A stretch of 6,001 nucleotides of DNA from Xanthobacteraceae bacterium. GTDB lineage: Bacteria > Pseudomonadota > Alphaproteobacteria > Rhizobiales > Xanthobacteraceae. How positions within the stretch are numbered: the stretch's first letter is position 1; each line of letters opens with the position of its first letter. Where the stretch lies: assembly GCA_030043335.1 (NCBI GenBank), contig JASHXX010000471.1, positions 1-6,001 of the forward strand, given 5' to 3'. Made by a program: the position numbers and the translations under genes. Below the pieces are notes generated by a model. That model saw nothing but the letters and a program-made list of their open reading frames with translations. It ran no database searches and was not told where the DNA came from. This document shows positions 1 through 5,733 of this stretch, piece after piece.

Positions 1-371
1 AGCTCGAGACCGCCGGCGACCGCCGGGCCTTCGATCGCGGCGATCACCGGCTTGCCAAGCCGCAGCCGCGTCGGCCCCATCGGCCCGCGCGGCACCGCGC
101 CGCCATCAGTTGGAAATTCGAGCGAGGTGTGCGTGCTTCGGTTTTCCGGCGTGGCGATGCCGCGCGCCGCAAGGCTTTTGAGATCGGCACCGGCGCAGAA
201 CGCGCCGCCTTCACCCCAGAACACCGCAACGTCCGCGGTCTCGTCGGCGTCGAACGCAACGAACGCCTCGTAAAGCGCCTGCGCGTGCTCGGGATCGACG
301 GCGTTGCGCGCCTCGGGGCGCGATTGGATGACCGTGAGCACGCGATCGCTGCGTTCGGTGCGGACCGGCAT
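1..371 (-). CDS. Crotonase / enoyl-CoA hydratase family protein (3' end outside window)
   Basis: Crotonase-fold enzymes act on acyl-CoA thioesters (hydration, isomerisation or hydrolysis) in the cytoplasm, using two backbone amides as an oxyanion hole. The window holds the first 123 residues and runs off the left edge. Visible signatures are RPEARNAVD (18-26), the first oxyanion-hole block GGAFCAGADLK (55-65), and KPVIAAIEGPAVAGGLEL (107 to the edge). The last block supplies the second oxyanion amide and a Glu (E123) where hydratases keep a catalytic acid. A Pro/Gly-rich insert at about 87-100 (FPTDGG, PRGPMGPT) is one I recall from a crotonase subgroup common in Bradyrhizobium relatives. The start is the only ATG in frame after the upstream stop, and GAGAG lies 4 nt before it. 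It follows the isomerase gene by 12 nt, so the two are probably co-transcribed. The substrate cannot be told from this fragment. Confidence 0.9.
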   Translation of the reverse strand, partial: MPVRTERSDRVLTVIQSRPEARNAVDPEHAQALYEAFVAFDADETADVAVFWGEGGAFCAGADLKSLAARGIATPENRSTHTSLEFPTDGGAVPRGPMGPTRLRLGKPVIAAIEGPAVAGGLE

Positions 372-383
372 CGGGCTCTCGCA

Positions 384-1103
384 TCATTCGCGCGGCATAG
401 CCGCGGCGCGCTTGTGCTCCGAGGCCAGCATCAGCGCATCGTCGAGGCGGTCGTTGCCCCAAAACATCGCGCTGCCGACGAAGAAAGTCGGCGCACCGAA
501 GATTCCTTTGCGACGCGCCTCGTCGGTCTGGTGCCGCAGCAGTGCTTTCACCGGCTCGGTGCCGGCACGATCGAGAATCTCCGCAGCCGGAAGGTTGAGT
601 CCGATCAGGATCGAGGCGAGCCGCTCGGGCTGATCGATATCTTCATCGAGCGCGAAGTTGAGCTCCATGACCGCCCGGCAGAAGACGCCGATCCACGGCT
701 CCTCCGCGCCGATGAGCGCGACCCGCGCCGGAAGCACGCTCGGCCGCGGAAACGTGCTCGGCTTGCGCCAGGCGAGCCCGTATTTGCGGCACTGCCGCAC
801 CATGTCCTGCCAGACATAGGCGCCCTTCTCCTTTTGCAGCAGGAACGGCGAGGTCTCGATGCCGAGCGCGCGGAAAATCGGTCCGAGGAGGAACGGCTTC
901 CAGAGGATGCGAACGCCGCTTTGCCGCGCGGCGTCCTCGATGCGCATGGCGCTGAGATAGCTGTAATTGCTGGCGAACTCGAACCAGAATTCGATCTCGG
1001 CCGACGATCCGGGCGCTGCCGCGGCAGAATCGGCCGGCAGGGCGCGGCGCGATGCATGCTGGTCCGGTTTCGGCGCAACCGCGCCGCCGCGTGGGGCGTT
1101 CAT
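384..1103 (-). CDS. 2-hydroxychromene-2-carboxylate isomerase family protein (DsbA/GST-kappa fold)
   Basis: The protein is 239 aa and resembles the NahD/HCCA isomerase family, glutathione-dependent thioredoxin-fold proteins; the founding member isomerises 2-hydroxychromene-2-carboxylate in naphthalene breakdown. The opening strand and active site FEFASNYSYL (41-50) put the likely catalytic Ser at S45. A helical insert follows with WKPFLLGPIF (68-77), and the C-terminal half carries GIFGAPTFFVG (200-210) with the cis-Pro at P205, then MFWGNDRLDD (213-222), the usual family ending. Family members are about 200 aa; the excess is a 34-residue Ala/Pro/Arg-rich leader before the first strand. No later in-frame start precedes the active site, so the leader is kept, although no clear Shine-Dalgarno is seen at 1103. 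The crotonase gene starts 12 nt downstream. Many genomic members have no known aromatic substrate, so the name gives fold and mechanism, not a proven pathway. Confidence 0.9.
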   Translation of the reverse strand: MNAPRGGAVAPKPDQHASRRALPADSAAAAPGSSAEIEFWFEFASNYSYLSAMRIEDAARQSGVRILWKPFLLGPIFRALGIETSPFLLQKEKGAYVWQDMVRQCRKYGLAWRKPSTFPRPSVLPARVALIGAEEPWIGVFCRAVMELNFALDEDIDQPERLASILIGLNLPAAEILDRAGTEPVKALLRHQTDEARRKGIFGAPTFFVGSAMFWGNDRLDDALMLASEHKRAAAMPRE

Positions 1104-1236
1104 GTGAACAACTGGCTTTCGCAGGGACTGACGATTGCGCAGGCGCCGACGATTGGCGACATAACTCTCAGCGGGGCACGAGTGGCCCGCAAACGAAAAA
1201 AACTTTGCGCGCGGTTAGTAATTTTCATTCGTGCCG
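1104..1236. other. Gap between yjbQ-like and isomerase genes with inverted repeats
   Basis: This 133-nt stretch separates two minus-strand genes and is more AT-rich than its surroundings. It holds an imperfect inverted repeat at 1171-1190 (gcgggg / cccgc arms) and, overlapping its end, a 6-bp perfect one: CGCAAA at 1188-1193 and TTTGCG at 1204-1209 around a seven-A run. On the minus strand the T-run lies inside the loop, not after a stem, so this is not a normal intrinsic terminator. The gap probably carries the promoter for the isomerase-crotonase pair, but I cannot pick convincing -35 and -10 boxes. Confidence 0.4.
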
Positions 1237-1704
1237 TCACGCCGACCCGCACGCGCCGACGAACTGCAGCGTCACCTCGCGGCGGTGCGGCCGGGCGCGG
1301 TGCTCGGCGACGTAGATCCCCTGCCAGGCGCCGAGCGCCATCTTGGCGTCGGTAACCGGGACGTGGAGCGAAACGCCGTTGAGCATGGATTTGATATGCG
1401 CCGGCATGTCGTCCGGCCCCTCGGTCTCGTGCACCCAGCCGGCCTGCGCCTGGGCGATGCGCGAAAGCGCGGTGACGAGATCGCTGCGCACGTCCGGGTC
1501 GGCGTTCTCCTGGATCACCAGTGAGGCCGAGGTGTGCCGCAGATAGAGGAGCACAACGCCGTCGCGCGCCTTGATCTGCTCCAGGAAGCGCGCAACCTCG
1601 GCCGTGATCTCGAAGAAGCCTTCGCCGGAGGTCGCGACCGAAAGCGAAGCGGTGGCGATCGTCGCCGCGTGCGTCATCCGGATCGAAGACGGATCGATCG
1701 GCAC
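1237..1704 (-). CDS. YjbQ family protein (UPF0047; secondary thiamine-phosphate synthase-like)
   Basis: The 155-aa product is a full-length member of the YjbQ/UPF0047 family. Signatures, in order: RHTSASLVIQENADPDVRSDL (56-76) with His57 and the ENAD segment, EGPDDMPAHIKS (95-106), LGAWQGIYVAEHR (124-136), and a closing strand at RREVTLQFVG (141-150). E. coli YjbQ is credited with weak thiamine-phosphate synthase activity that can replace ThiE when overproduced; its everyday role is unsettled. The longest frame starts at GTG 1704, 10 nt after the upstream stop. An ATG at residue 10 (position 1677) would give 146 aa and matches the shorter N-terminus usual in the family. Neither start has a clear Shine-Dalgarno, so translation may depend on coupling to the upstream gene. 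Family assignment is firm; the start and the physiological role are not. Confidence 0.93.
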   Translation of the reverse strand: MPIDPSSIRMTHAATIATASLSVATSGEGFFEITAEVARFLEQIKARDGVVLLYLRHTSASLVIQENADPDVRSDLVTALSRIAQAQAGWVHETEGPDDMPAHIKSMLNGVSLHVPVTDAKMALGAWQGIYVAEHRARPHRREVTLQFVGACGSA

Positions 1705-1714
1705 GCGGTTGCGC

Positions 1715-2173
1715 TCAGCCCTTGTTCTGCAGCTGCTTCTCGGCCCGGGCGATCGCGTCGACGAAGCGCTGCCAGATCCGGCCGACCAGGGCCATCATTC
1801 GGTCGAGATCGGAATCGCCATGCCATAGCGGGGCGCGCTCGCTTACCGAAGGCGGTTCGGGCATCGCGCCGGACGGCAGCGGGAGCCCGCGCGACAGCAT
1901 GTCCTTCTTCAGCGCGGCGTTCTCGGCGCGCAGCCGCGTGATCTCGCTCTCGAGCACGGCGCGATCCTCGGGCGCCGTCTGGCAGGCCCAGCCGACGCTG
2001 CGCTGGCTGCATAAAGCGACTTCGCCGGTCTGGGTATCGAGCCGCACGAAGCCGTCGGCCGCCTTGTTGAAACTGTAGCGCCCTTCGCCGCTGCCGGGCG
2101 GCGCGTCGTCGGCGAAAACCGGCACCGCCAGACAGCAGCCGGCGGCGACGATGGCGAAAGCTTTGCCGATCAT
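1715..2173 (-). CDS. Exported coiled-coil protein of unknown function
   Basis: The product is 152 aa. It opens with a Sec-type signal peptide: Lys4, a hydrophobic stretch at about 5-20 and a likely cut after VFA (19-21), leaving a mature protein starting DDAPPG. Next comes a compact segment with GRYSFNKAADGFVRLDTQTG (31-50) and two cysteines (C55, C64) that could pair in the periplasm. A charged heptad-like helix follows (about 71-93, RLRAENAALKK), then a Pro-rich linker and a final amphipathic helix to QLQNKG. I recall similar proteins annotated only as hypothetical in Bradyrhizobium-like genomes; no enzymatic motif is seen. The start is fixed by TGAGGAG at 2180-2186: six nt precede ATG 2173, whereas the in-frame ATG at 2179 abuts it. 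A longer reading from 2245 would bury the signal peptide. The YjbQ-family frame begins 10 nt after its stop, so the two are likely co-transcribed. Confidence 0.82.
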   Translation of the reverse strand: MIGKAFAIVAAGCCLAVPVFADDAPPGSGEGRYSFNKAADGFVRLDTQTGEVALCSQRSVGWACQTAPEDRAVLESEITRLRAENAALKKDMLSRGLPLPSGAMPEPPSVSERAPLWHGDSDLDRMMALVGRIWQRFVDAIARAEKQLQNKG

Positions 2174-2179
2174 GGTCAT

Positions 2180-2186
2180 CTCCTCA
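2180..2186 (-). promoter_or_regulatory. Ribosome binding site that decides the start of the exported coiled-coil protein
   Basis: On the minus strand TGAGGAG sits six nt before the ATG at 2173 and directly against the ATG at 2179. Spacing therefore selects the 2173 start, which also gives a clean signal peptide. Confidence 0.75.
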
Positions 2187-2239
2187 CCGGGACTTGAACG
2201 CAACAACCCGCGCGCCACTCTAGGGCTAGCAGCTTTGCG

Positions 2240-2270
2240 GCGCACAATCGAGCCTCGACAAAGATTGCGC
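2240..2270. repeat. Imperfect inverted repeat in the divergent intergenic region
   Basis: The arms are gcgcacaatc (2240-2249) and gattgcgc (2263-2270). They match except for a two-base bulge in the left arm, and GAG/CTC pairs (2250-2252, 2254-2256) can extend the structure inward. The repeat lies between the minus-strand exported-protein gene and the atp promoter. It could be an operator or a 5'-leader hairpin of the minus-strand gene; nothing here identifies a binding protein. Confidence 0.4.
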
Positions 2271-2322
2271 CAACGTCCATATCCATCATTAGTTTCAATG
2301 CATTAGCGCTTCGGTGCGTTTC

Positions 2323-2351
2323 TTGACTCGGCAAAACCCAATCAGTATGGT
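2323..2351 (+). promoter_or_regulatory. Housekeeping (sigma-70 type) promoter of the atp Fo operon
   Basis: TTGACT (2323-2328) and TATGGT (2346-2351) are separated by exactly 17 nt. This is close to the alphaproteobacterial housekeeping consensus, in which TTGAC is the best-kept part. A transcript would start near 2358, leaving a leader of about 65 nt before the atpI ATG at 2424. The stretch just upstream (about 2276-2306) is AT-rich by local standards and might act as an UP-like element. It is the only good promoter match seen ahead of the operon. Confidence 0.75.
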
Positions 2352-2423
2352 CCGCGCGGCTTCAAGGGGCGGGCCCGCTGCGATCGTCGCCAGCCGCAAG
2401 TGTCGAAGGCCGAGAACAAGGCC

Positions 2424-2786
2424 ATGAGCGACGGCACGCGCAATGACGGCAACCGCGGCAAGGCGCACACCGACGAGGCCGCTCTCTCCGCGAGACTCCA
2501 GCGTCTCGGCGAAGGACTGGGCGAGGCACGCGGGCGTGCCGCGCCGCCTTCCGATGGACCTGGTGTGGATCGGGCGACGACTGCATCCGGCTACGCCAGA
2601 GGCTTCCGGCTCTCGAGCGAACTCGTTGCAGGCGTGCTGGTCGGCGCCGGCCTCGGCTGGCTGATCGACCGCTTGCTCGGGACCTCGCCCTGGGGGCTCA
2701 TTGTGTTGCTTCTGCTCGGCTTTGCCGCGGGCGTGCTCAGCGTGATGCGCTCGGCGGGAGTGATCCCGGAGAACCGGCCAGACTAG
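2424..2786 (+). CDS. atpI: ATP synthase protein I (AtpI)
   Basis: AtpI is a small inner-membrane protein that helps assemble the c-ring (and is linked to Mg2+ handling in some bacteria); it is not part of the finished enzyme. The 120-aa reading has a charged, probably cytoplasmic N-terminus of about 65 residues with a short helix (AALSARLQRLGEGLGEA), then two membrane segments: about 66-82 (ELVAGVLVGAGLGWLID) and about 90-108 (WGLIVLLLLGFAAGVLSVM). The RLLG-SPWG turn between them is the family hallmark. A GTG at 2400 in the same frame would add eight residues, but it has no Shine-Dalgarno and the ATG start gives the N-terminus I expect in this group. It is first in the operon; atpB begins 30 nt after its stop. 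Confidence 0.92.
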   Translation: MSDGTRNDGNRGKAHTDEAALSARLQRLGEGLGEARGRAAPPSDGPGVDRATTASGYARGFRLSSELVAGVLVGAGLGWLIDRLLGTSPWGLIVLLLLGFAAGVLSVMRSAGVIPENRPD

Positions 2787-2816
2787 GCGGCGCGCGACGC
2801 CGGCGGCGATGAGACG

Positions 2817-3569
2817 ATGAAGGTCGATCCGATCCATCAGTTCCAGATCCACGACCTGATCCCGATGGCCAGCATCGGCGGCCGCGACATCGCCTTTACC
2901 AACTCGGCGCTGGTGATGCTGATCATCGTCGCCTCGGTGTCGATCCTGCTGATCGGCGCGACCGCGCCGCGCGCCTTGGTGCCGGGGCGGCTGCAGTCGA
3001 TCGCCGAAGTCTCCTACGAGTTCGTCGCCAATATGCTGCGCAGCACGGCCGGCAATGAGGGCATGAAGTTCTTTCCTTTCGTGTTCACCCTGTTCATGTT
3101 CGTGCTCGCCGCCAATCTGATCGGGCTGATCCCATATTCGTTCACTGTGACCAGCCAGCTGATCATCACCGCGTCGCTGGCCCTCACCGTGTTCGTCATC
3201 GTCGTCGGCTACGGTTTCTGGAAGAACGGCCTGCACTTTCTCAACCTGTTCGTTCCCAAGGGCGTGCCGAAAGTGATCCTGCCGGTGATCGTGGCGATCG
3301 AGGTGCTGTCGTTCCTGTCGCGGCCGGTCTCGCACAGCGTGCGTCTGTTCGCCAACATGCTCGCCGGGCATATCACGCTGCAGGTGTTCGCCGGATTCAT
3401 CATCATGCTCGCCGGCTGGGGCGTGCTCGGCTGGTTCGGCGCGACGCTGCCGTTCATCATGGTGCTGCTGCTGACCGCGCTTGAGTTTCTGGTCGCCGTG
3501 CTGCAGGCCTACGTGTTCGCCATTCTCACCTGCATCTATCTCAACGATGCGATTCACCCGGGCCACTGA
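2817..3569 (+). CDS. atpB: ATP synthase Fo subunit a
   Basis: Subunit a forms the two proton half-channels against the c-ring in the inner membrane. At 250 aa it is the usual alphaproteobacterial length. Hydrophobic stretches occur at about 28-47, 85-106, 115-135, 150-168, 186-207 and 210-243. The essential stator arginine is R176 in [12 protein letters not shown] (174-185), equivalent to E. coli Arg210, followed by N180. E162 in [14 protein letters not shown] is a likely channel residue. [16 protein letters not shown] (222-237) supplies E223 and Q230; E223 sits where E. coli has His245, while H185 sits where E. coli has Glu219, the swapped pair also seen in mitochondrial-type subunits. The start at 2817 has only a weak GATGAG-like site, and a four-codon reading (ATG AGA CGA TGA) overlaps its ATG. 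Stop to atpE start is 36 nt. Confidence 0.98.
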   Translation: MKVDPIHQFQIHDLIPMASIGGRDIAFTNSALVMLIIVASVSILLIGATAPRALVPGRLQSIAEVSYEFVANMLRSTAGNEGMKFFPFVFTLFMFVLAANLIGLIPYSFTVTSQLIITASLALTVFVIVVGYGFWKNGLHFLNLFVPKGVPKVILPVIVAIEVLSFLSRPVSHSVRLFANMLAGHITLQVFAGFIIMLAGWGVLGWFGATLPFIMVLLLTALEFLVAVLQAYVFAILTCIYLNDAIHPGH

Positions 3570-3590
3570 CGGCCGATTTTTCCAACCTCG

Positions 3591-3598
3591 AAAAGGAG
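3591..3598 (+). promoter_or_regulatory. Strong Shine-Dalgarno of atpE
   Basis: AAAAGGAG ends seven nt before the atpE ATG at 3606. It is the best ribosome binding site in the operon and fits the need for many more c subunits than a, b or b' per complex. Confidence 0.8.
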
Positions 3599-3605
3599 CT
3601 TTCTC

Positions 3606-3833
3606 ATGGATCCGACCGCCGCGAAATATATCGGGGCCGGCATTGCCTGCATCGGCATGGGCGGCGCCGGCGCCGGCGTGGGCATCATCTTCGGCAATTA
3701 TCTGGCGGCGGCGCTGCGCAACCCGTCCGCCGCACAGGGCCAGTTCGGCAATCTGATTTTCGGCTTCGCCGTCACCGAGGCGCTCGGCATTTTCTCGCTG
3801 CTGATCGCGCTCCTGCTGCTGTTCGGGCTCTAA
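3606..3833 (+). CDS. atpE: ATP synthase Fo subunit c
   Basis: Subunit c is a two-helix hairpin lipid-binding proteolipid that assembles into the rotating ring and carries the protons. The 75-aa product is the normal size. Helix 1 holds the small-residue packing motif [10 protein letters not shown] (17-26) that lets helices pack closely. The cytoplasmic loop has the conserved R38-N39-P40, which contacts the F1 foot. Helix 2, [23 protein letters not shown], carries the proton-binding carboxylate E58 (E. coli Asp61). I see no clear Na+-binding pattern around E58 beyond the carboxylate, so proton coupling is assumed. A strong AAAAGGAG precedes the ATG by seven nt. The atpF' gene starts 28 nt after the stop. 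Confidence 0.98.
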   Translation: MDPTAAKYIGAGIACIGMGGAGAGVGIIFGNYLAAALRNPSAAQGQFGNLIFGFAVTEALGIFSLLIALLLLFGL

Positions 3834-3861
3834 GGCTTCGCCGGCGCCCGCCGACATCGCC

Positions 3862-4395
3862 ATGGCCGAGACCAACGCCCACACCGAAGCGCCCGCGGGC
3901 AAGACGGCGTTTCCGCCGTTCCAGTCGCAGCACTTTCCCTCGCAGGTCGCCTGGCTGGCGGTGAGCTTCGTCCTGCTCTACGTGCTGATGTCGCGGGTGG
4001 CGCTGCCGCGCATCGGCGCGATCCTGGCCGAACGCAGCAAGCACATTTCCGGCGATCTGGCGGCGGCGCAAGGCTTCAAGGACCAATCGGACGCCGCCCG
4101 CGCCGCCTACGAGAAGGCCCTTGCCGACGCCCGCGCCCGCGCCCAGGCGATCGCCACGACGACCCGCGAGCGGCAGGCGGCGGAGGCCGAGGCGATCAAC
4201 AAACGGCTCGAGGCGCAGCTACACCAAAAGCTCACCGCGGCCGAGCAATCGATCGCAGCGACCCGCGCCGCCGCGATGGGCAATGTCGGCACGATCGCGG
4301 CGCAGACCGCTGCGGCCATTGTCGAGCGGCTCGTCGGCAAGGCGCCGGCCGACAACGACGTCGCCGCCGCCGTGGGCGAAACCCTCAAGCGCTAG
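3862..4395 (+). CDS. atpF': ATP synthase Fo subunit b' (AtpF')
   Basis: The 177-aa product is the b' partner of the b/b' peripheral-stalk heterodimer, which holds F1 still against the rotor. Such paired b subunits are known from alphaproteobacteria, cyanobacteria and chloroplasts. An N-terminal tail of about 26 residues ends in [12 protein letters not shown] (17-28), a b'-type lead-in. One membrane helix follows (about 28-46, [19 protein letters not shown]), then a long Ala/Glu/Lys/Arg helix (about 55-160) that would form the coiled coil. The order c, b', b and the distinct N-terminus mark it as b' rather than b. No Shine-Dalgarno is visible before ATG 3862; instead a small GC stem (CGGC 3842-3845 / GCCG 3850-3853) sits just upstream, so initiation is probably weak or coupled. 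atpF begins 26 nt after its stop. Some annotations call this gene atpG or atpF2. Confidence 0.95.
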   Translation: MAETNAHTEAPAGKTAFPPFQSQHFPSQVAWLAVSFVLLYVLMSRVALPRIGAILAERSKHISGDLAAAQGFKDQSDAARAAYEKALADARARAQAIATTTRERQAAEAEAINKRLEAQLHQKLTAAEQSIAATRAAAMGNVGTIAAQTAAAIVERLVGKAPADNDVAAAVGETLKR

Positions 4396-4421
4396 AGCGG
4401 CGCGAGCCAAGGAAGCGAGCC

Positions 4422-4916
4422 ATGCCGGAAGCGCTGCAGGAAACCGAGCTCTGGGTCGCGCTGGCGTTCGTGCTGTTCCTCGCCCTGCTCATCTATTTGG
4501 GCGCGCATCGGCGGATTACCGGCGCGCTCGATGAGCGGCAGGCGCGGATCAAGGCCGAACTCGACGAGGCGCGGCGGCTGCGCGACGAGGCGCAGGCGCT
4601 GCTCGCCGAGTTCGAGCGCAAAGGGCGCGAAGCCGAGGCCGAAGCGGCCGCCATCGTCGCCTCCGCCACCGCCGAGGCCGAGCGCCTCGCGGTCGAGGCA
4701 AAGGCGCGGATGGAAGACTTCGTCGCCCGCCGCGCCAAGATGGCCGAGGTCAAGATCGTGCAAGCCGAGGCGCAGGCGCTCGCCGATGTGCGCTCAGCCG
4801 CCGCCGACGCCGCGGTCGCAGCCGCCGAGAAGATCTTGACCGCTACCGCCAAAGGCAAGGTTGCCGAGGACCTGCTGGCGCAGGGGATTGAGGACGTCAG
4901 AAAAAAATTCAATTGA
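4422..4916 (+). CDS. atpF: ATP synthase Fo subunit b
   Basis: The 164-aa product is the b half of the peripheral stalk. One membrane helix lies at about 9-27 ([19 protein letters not shown]). A long charged helix from about 37 to 140 follows, dominated by Ala/Glu/Arg, with [21 protein letters not shown] (111-131), which resembles the conserved dimerisation and delta-binding part of bacterial b subunits. The start at 4422 has AAGGA at 4409-4413, eight nt upstream. This is the last gene of the operon; F1 genes do not follow, so delta, alpha, gamma, beta and epsilon must be encoded elsewhere. The gene ends in a seven-A run (4901-4907) and a 12-bp AT palindrome that includes its stop codon, and it meets the convergent lipoprotein gene after 24 nt. 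No intrinsic terminator is visible. Confidence 0.96.
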   Translation: MPEALQETELWVALAFVLFLALLIYLGAHRRITGALDERQARIKAELDEARRLRDEAQALLAEFERKGREAEAEAAAIVASATAEAERLAVEAKARMEDFVARRAKMAEVKIVQAEAQALADVRSAAADAAVAAAEKILTATAKGKVAEDLLAQGIEDVRKKFN

Positions 4917-4918
4917 AT
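4907..4918. repeat. 12-bp perfect palindrome at the end of atpF
   Basis: attcaattgaat is a perfect palindrome that includes the atpF stop codon. On the minus strand it is followed directly by a run of seven T, so it could be a weak end signal for the convergent lipoprotein transcript. Its stem is short and AT-only once a loop is allowed, which makes efficient termination unlikely. Confidence 0.35.
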
Positions 4919-4940
4919 CCCGTCGCCACGGCAAAAAAAT

Positions 4941-5693
4941 CTAGCCGGAACTCGGTCTCAGCTTCGGTTTCGCCTTCGGCTTCGGCTTTTGCGCCTTGGC
5001 GTTTTCCTCGGCTTCCGCCGCCAGCGGATCGAACCCGACATAGGCGACGTAGTCCTCGAGTGCCGCCACCGGGGACGGCAGCGGGAAACTGACGCCATCC
5101 TCGACGTGGGAGAACGTCGCGTCGCCCTGCGCCGGTATCGTCACCGGGATGCGAACGAGCTTGGTGAAGACCGGCACCGAGCCGCCCGGCCGTTCTTGGA
5201 TCACGGCGAGGCGCACCGGCACGTCGACCTCGCCGGGGCCGCCGGCGGGACCGATGATGACGCGCCCCTGGACGCCGATCTTCATCACCATATTGCCTCC
5301 GGCCACGGCGCATTCGCGGGCGATGCGCACGAAGGTGCCTTGATATTTGAGCGACATGGTGGCGTTCTCGCCGCGCGGGCCGACGGCGAGCGTCGAGGCG
5401 CCTTCGCGGATTTCGAGCCCGGGGCAATTGAGTTGGCCCTGCGGGGTGGTGACAGCCTGCGGCGCCTTCGCCGAGGAGGCCGAGAAGAAGCCGGTGATTC
5501 GGTCGCTCAGCGAGGGCGAGGGCTCCGCGACCGGCGCATTGGCGTTGTTGAACACGCCGCCGGGAGTGCAGCCACTGGCGAGGACCGCAAACGCCATCAA
5601 GGCCTCGACCGCGGCTTTCGCCCGCCACCTCGCCCGGTGTTTGTTGCGCAGCATTCCCCGGCAGCTTGCCGCCACAGCGGTCCCCTGGAGCAT
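4941..5693 (-). CDS. Putative lipoprotein of unknown function with Lys/Pro-rich C-terminus
   Basis: The 250-aa reading has a basic N-region, a hydrophobic stretch (about 28-40) and a lipobox LASGC (38-42), so Cys42 is the likely lipidated residue and the protein should be membrane-anchored outside the cytoplasm. A low-complexity linker (43-85) leads to a beta-rich body (about 90-222) with C90 and C128, GASTLAVGPRGENATMSLKY (98-117), GGNMVMKIGVQGRVIIGPAG (132-151) and ALEDYVAYVGFDPL (211-224). The tail from 233 on is Lys/Pro-rich (KPKPKAKPK). I recall similar proteins labelled hypothetical in Bradyrhizobium relatives; no catalytic motif is seen. Start choice is open: ATG 5693 has GGAAG five nt upstream, while ATG 5654 (residue 14) gives a more typical lipoprotein signal with the Cys at 29, but its GGGGA touches the ATG. 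The gene converges on atpF with 24 nt between stops. Confidence 0.82.
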   Translation of the reverse strand: MLQGTAVAASCRGMLRNKHRARWRAKAAVEALMAFAVLASGCTPGGVFNNANAPVAEPSPSLSDRITGFFSASSAKAPQAVTTPQGQLNCPGLEIREGASTLAVGPRGENATMSLKYQGTFVRIARECAVAGGNMVMKIGVQGRVIIGPAGGPGEVDVPVRLAVIQERPGGSVPVFTKLVRIPVTIPAQGDATFSHVEDGVSFPLPSPVAALEDYVAYVGFDPLAAEAEENAKAQKPKPKAKPKLRPSSG

Positions 5694-5733
5694 AGTCGCT
5701 TCCGATCAAAGCGATTACGCTCAGACTTCCCAA

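Noticed and set aside
1188..1209. CGCAAA / TTTGCG inverted repeat with an A-run as an intrinsic terminator for the yjbQ-like gene
   Set aside because: The T-run on the minus strand lies in the loop between the arms, not after a GC-rich stem, so it lacks the layout of a terminator.
129..1355. A 408-codon open frame on the plus strand opposite the crotonase, isomerase and the end of the yjbQ-like gene
   Set aside because: The minus-strand products have strong family motifs, while this frame gives an Arg/Ala-rich, low-complexity protein. It is a GC-bias shadow.
2295..3902. A 535-codon open frame on the minus strand opposite atpI, atpB and atpE
   Set aside because: It mirrors clear Fo genes. 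Its product is a run of His/Asp/Glu/Arg/Gln with no domain, as expected when the complement of hydrophobic, GC-rich codons is read. It has no plausible ribosome site and spans the opposite strand of the atp promoter.
4958..4990. CTTCGG-like tandem repeats on the plus strand
   Set aside because: They are the complement of Lys/Pro/Ala codons in the lipoprotein tail; a protein-level repeat, not a DNA element.
4992..5005. Small stem cgccttggcg followed by TTTT on the plus strand as an atp operon terminator
   Set aside because: With a minimal loop only three base pairs remain, and it lies inside the lipoprotein coding region, which explains the sequence.
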